Origin: Faecalibacterium sp. UBA7177
GTDB lineage: Bacteria; Bacillota; Clostridia; Oscillospirales; Ruminococcaceae
Direction of reading: 5' to 3'
DNA length: 51,511 nt
Assembly (NCBI GenBank): GCA_002491225.1
Contig: DKVN01000108.1
Span: forward strand, 5,249 to 56,759
Part shown: piece after piece, positions 50,506-51,511 of the stretch
How positions within the stretch are numbered: position 1 is the first letter of the stretch
How the letters are laid out: each line of letters starts with the position of its first letter
Made by a program: the position numbers and the translations under genes
Notes under the pieces: generated by a model
Told to the model about the DNA's origin: nothing
Database searches by the model: none
What the model saw: the letters and a program-made list of their open reading frames with translations, nothing else

Positions 50506-51356
50506 CCATGTATCAAATCTTCTGGTTTTTCTTTCTCTATGCGTTTCTGGGCTGGTGCAGCGAGGTGGCCTTTGTGGCGGTGAACACCGGCGAGCTGGTC
50601 AACCGCGGGTTCCTCAACGGGCCGGTCTGCCCCATCTACGGGGTGGGCATGGTGCTGGTGCTGCTGCTGACCGCCCCGCTGGCCGACAACCTCTTTTTCC
50701 TCTTCGTGGGCGGCATGCTGGTGACCAGCGCGCTCGAGTTCGTCACCGGCTGGGCGCTGAAAAAGCTCTTCCACACCTCCTGGTGGGATTACTCGGACAA
50801 GCCCTTCAACCTTGGCGGCTACATCTGCCTCTCCTTCAGCCTTTTGTGGGGGCTGGGGGTCGTGGGGGTGGTGCGGCTGGTGCACCCGATGATCGCGAGG
50901 CTGGTCGAGGCGGTGCCCTACCGGCTCGGGCTCGGGCTGATGATCCCGTTCGGGCTGGTCTTTCTGGCCGACCTCGTGGTGACCGTGCGGACCATCATCG
51001 GGCTCAACCGGGATCTCGGCGAACTCGACCGGGTGGCCGAGGCGCTGCACCGCGGCAGCGACGCGATAGCCATCCGGCTGGGCAGCGCGGCCCAGCTGGC
51101 GGATGAAGAACTGGACGAGGGCAAGGAGAAGCTGGACGCCGCCCTCGGGGAGGGCAAGGAGAAGCTGGCCGCCCGCCGCGCCGCGCTCGAGGCGAGGCGG
51201 GATTTGCTGCGCGGGCAGATCCTGGACAGCCGCCTCTTCGGCTCGGCCCGTCTGCTGCGGGCCTTCCCCGAGATGAAGCATCTGCAGCACAGTGAGCGGC
51301 TGGCCGAGCTGCAGCAGCGGATGAAGGAGCAGCTGAAGGAGCGGCTGGGGCGGTAA
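50496..51356 (+). CDS. CmpB-like membrane protein (putative ABC transporter permease, PF06541 type)
   Basis: 286 residues: five or six membrane segments in the first 170 residues (FWFFFLYAFLGWCSEVAFVA; GFLNGPVCPIYGVGMVLVL; ALEFVTGWALKKLFHTSWWDYSDKPFNLGGYICLSFSLLWG), then a helical charged tail with repeats of EGKEKLDAAL/EGKEKLAARR. The GFLNGPVCPIYG and WDYS motifs are typical of this family, of unknown function. ATG 50496 follows AAAGGAGG by 6 nt and overlaps the trmB end by 10 nt. Confidence 0.88.
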   Translation: MPMTMYQIFWFFFLYAFLGWCSEVAFVAVNTGELVNRGFLNGPVCPIYGVGMVLVLLLTAPLADNLFFLFVGGMLVTSALEFVTGWALKKLFHTSWWDYSDKPFNLGGYICLSFSLLWGLGVVGVVRLVHPMIARLVEAVPYRLGLGLMIPFGLVFLADLVVTVRTIIGLNRDLGELDRVAEALHRGSDAIAIRLGSAAQLADEELDEGKEKLDAALGEGKEKLAARRAALEARRDLLRGQILDSRLFGSARLLRAFPEMKHLQHSERLAELQQRMKEQLKERLGR

Positions 51357-51402
51357 AAAGAGCGTTCGCCCACCCCTGCGCGGGCCGACTGAGCAGAAAA
51401 AG

Positions 51403-51457
51403 AAGCGCCCCGGCGTTTCCACTTTCCCCAAACGGGGGAGGGAACGCCGGGGCGCTT
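51403..51457. terminator. Long bidirectional terminator hairpin
   Basis: 18-bp arms AAGCGCCCCGGCGTTTCC (51403-51420) and 51440-51457. On the minus strand TTCTTTTTC follows; on the plus strand only CTTTGG. The rest of the window (51458-51511) holds no recognisable feature. Confidence 0.8.
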
Positions 51458-51511
51458 TGGCATCTGTGGGGCGAAAGGAACGCTTGAGCGCCGTCCGCTG
51501 CCGACACAGGG

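Overview
The window is a stretch of chromosome from a GC-rich Firmicute, most likely a gut-associated Clostridia of the Oscillospiraceae/Ruminococcaceae type. The evidence is strong AAAGGAGG-like ribosome-binding sites, LPXTG-free lipoprotein and ECF-transporter biology, a Rnf-like cassette, a gut-type beta-glucuronidase, and a Tn916-type integrase. Host genes are high-GC and often have Ala/Arg/Pro-rich tails; one block at 28.1-41.9 kb is visibly lower in GC and is a mobile island.

Left host part (1-28.1 kb): the end of an OmpR-type response regulator and its sensor kinase; a convergent HD-GYP protein; rpe; a translationally coupled three-gene cassette of RnfD-, RnfE- and RnfA-like membrane proteins lacking most cofactor residues; a membrane-anchored putative glycoside hydrolase; a DUF1015 protein; a DEAD-box helicase; a 64-codon gene that is easily missed; an LCP-like protein without the catalytic arginine; a MocR/PdxR regulator divergent from an ECF substrate-binding component; two tandem mini-XRE regulators; a PIG-V-like mannosyltransferase; a coenzyme A locus (coaBC divergent from a PanT-like ECF component and coaX); and an operon of DUF2264, GH78-like and GH2 beta-glucuronidase genes suited to rhamnose/glucuronate-capped glycans.

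Mobile island (about 28,097-41,861): the start of ychF appears twice, once as a 5' fragment beside the original promoter at the left edge and once as the intact gene at the right edge, so the island has entered at the ychF start codon and supplied a new leader. From left to right it holds a 4-TM protein and a soluble partner of unknown family, hsdR-hsdS-hsdM (type I restriction-modification), an AbiEi/AbiEii toxin-antitoxin pair with operator repeats on its promoter (all leftward), then mobC, iteron-like repeats with a short RepA, a cysteine-rich VLP protein, an excisionase and a tyrosine integrase (rightward). No relaxase is present, so it looks like a mobilizable defence island depending on a helper.

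Right host part (41.9-51.5 kb): ychF, mtnN, two small proteins of unknown function, an operon of a solute-binding lipoprotein and malQ, then an overlapping run of an AlaX-type alanyl-tRNA editing protein, trmB and a CmpB-like membrane protein. The most unusual items are the cofactor-less Rnf D-E-A cassette, the uncharacterised sensor/membrane pair attached to the restriction operon, and the ychF integration site. No rRNA, tRNA or CRISPR array was recognised.
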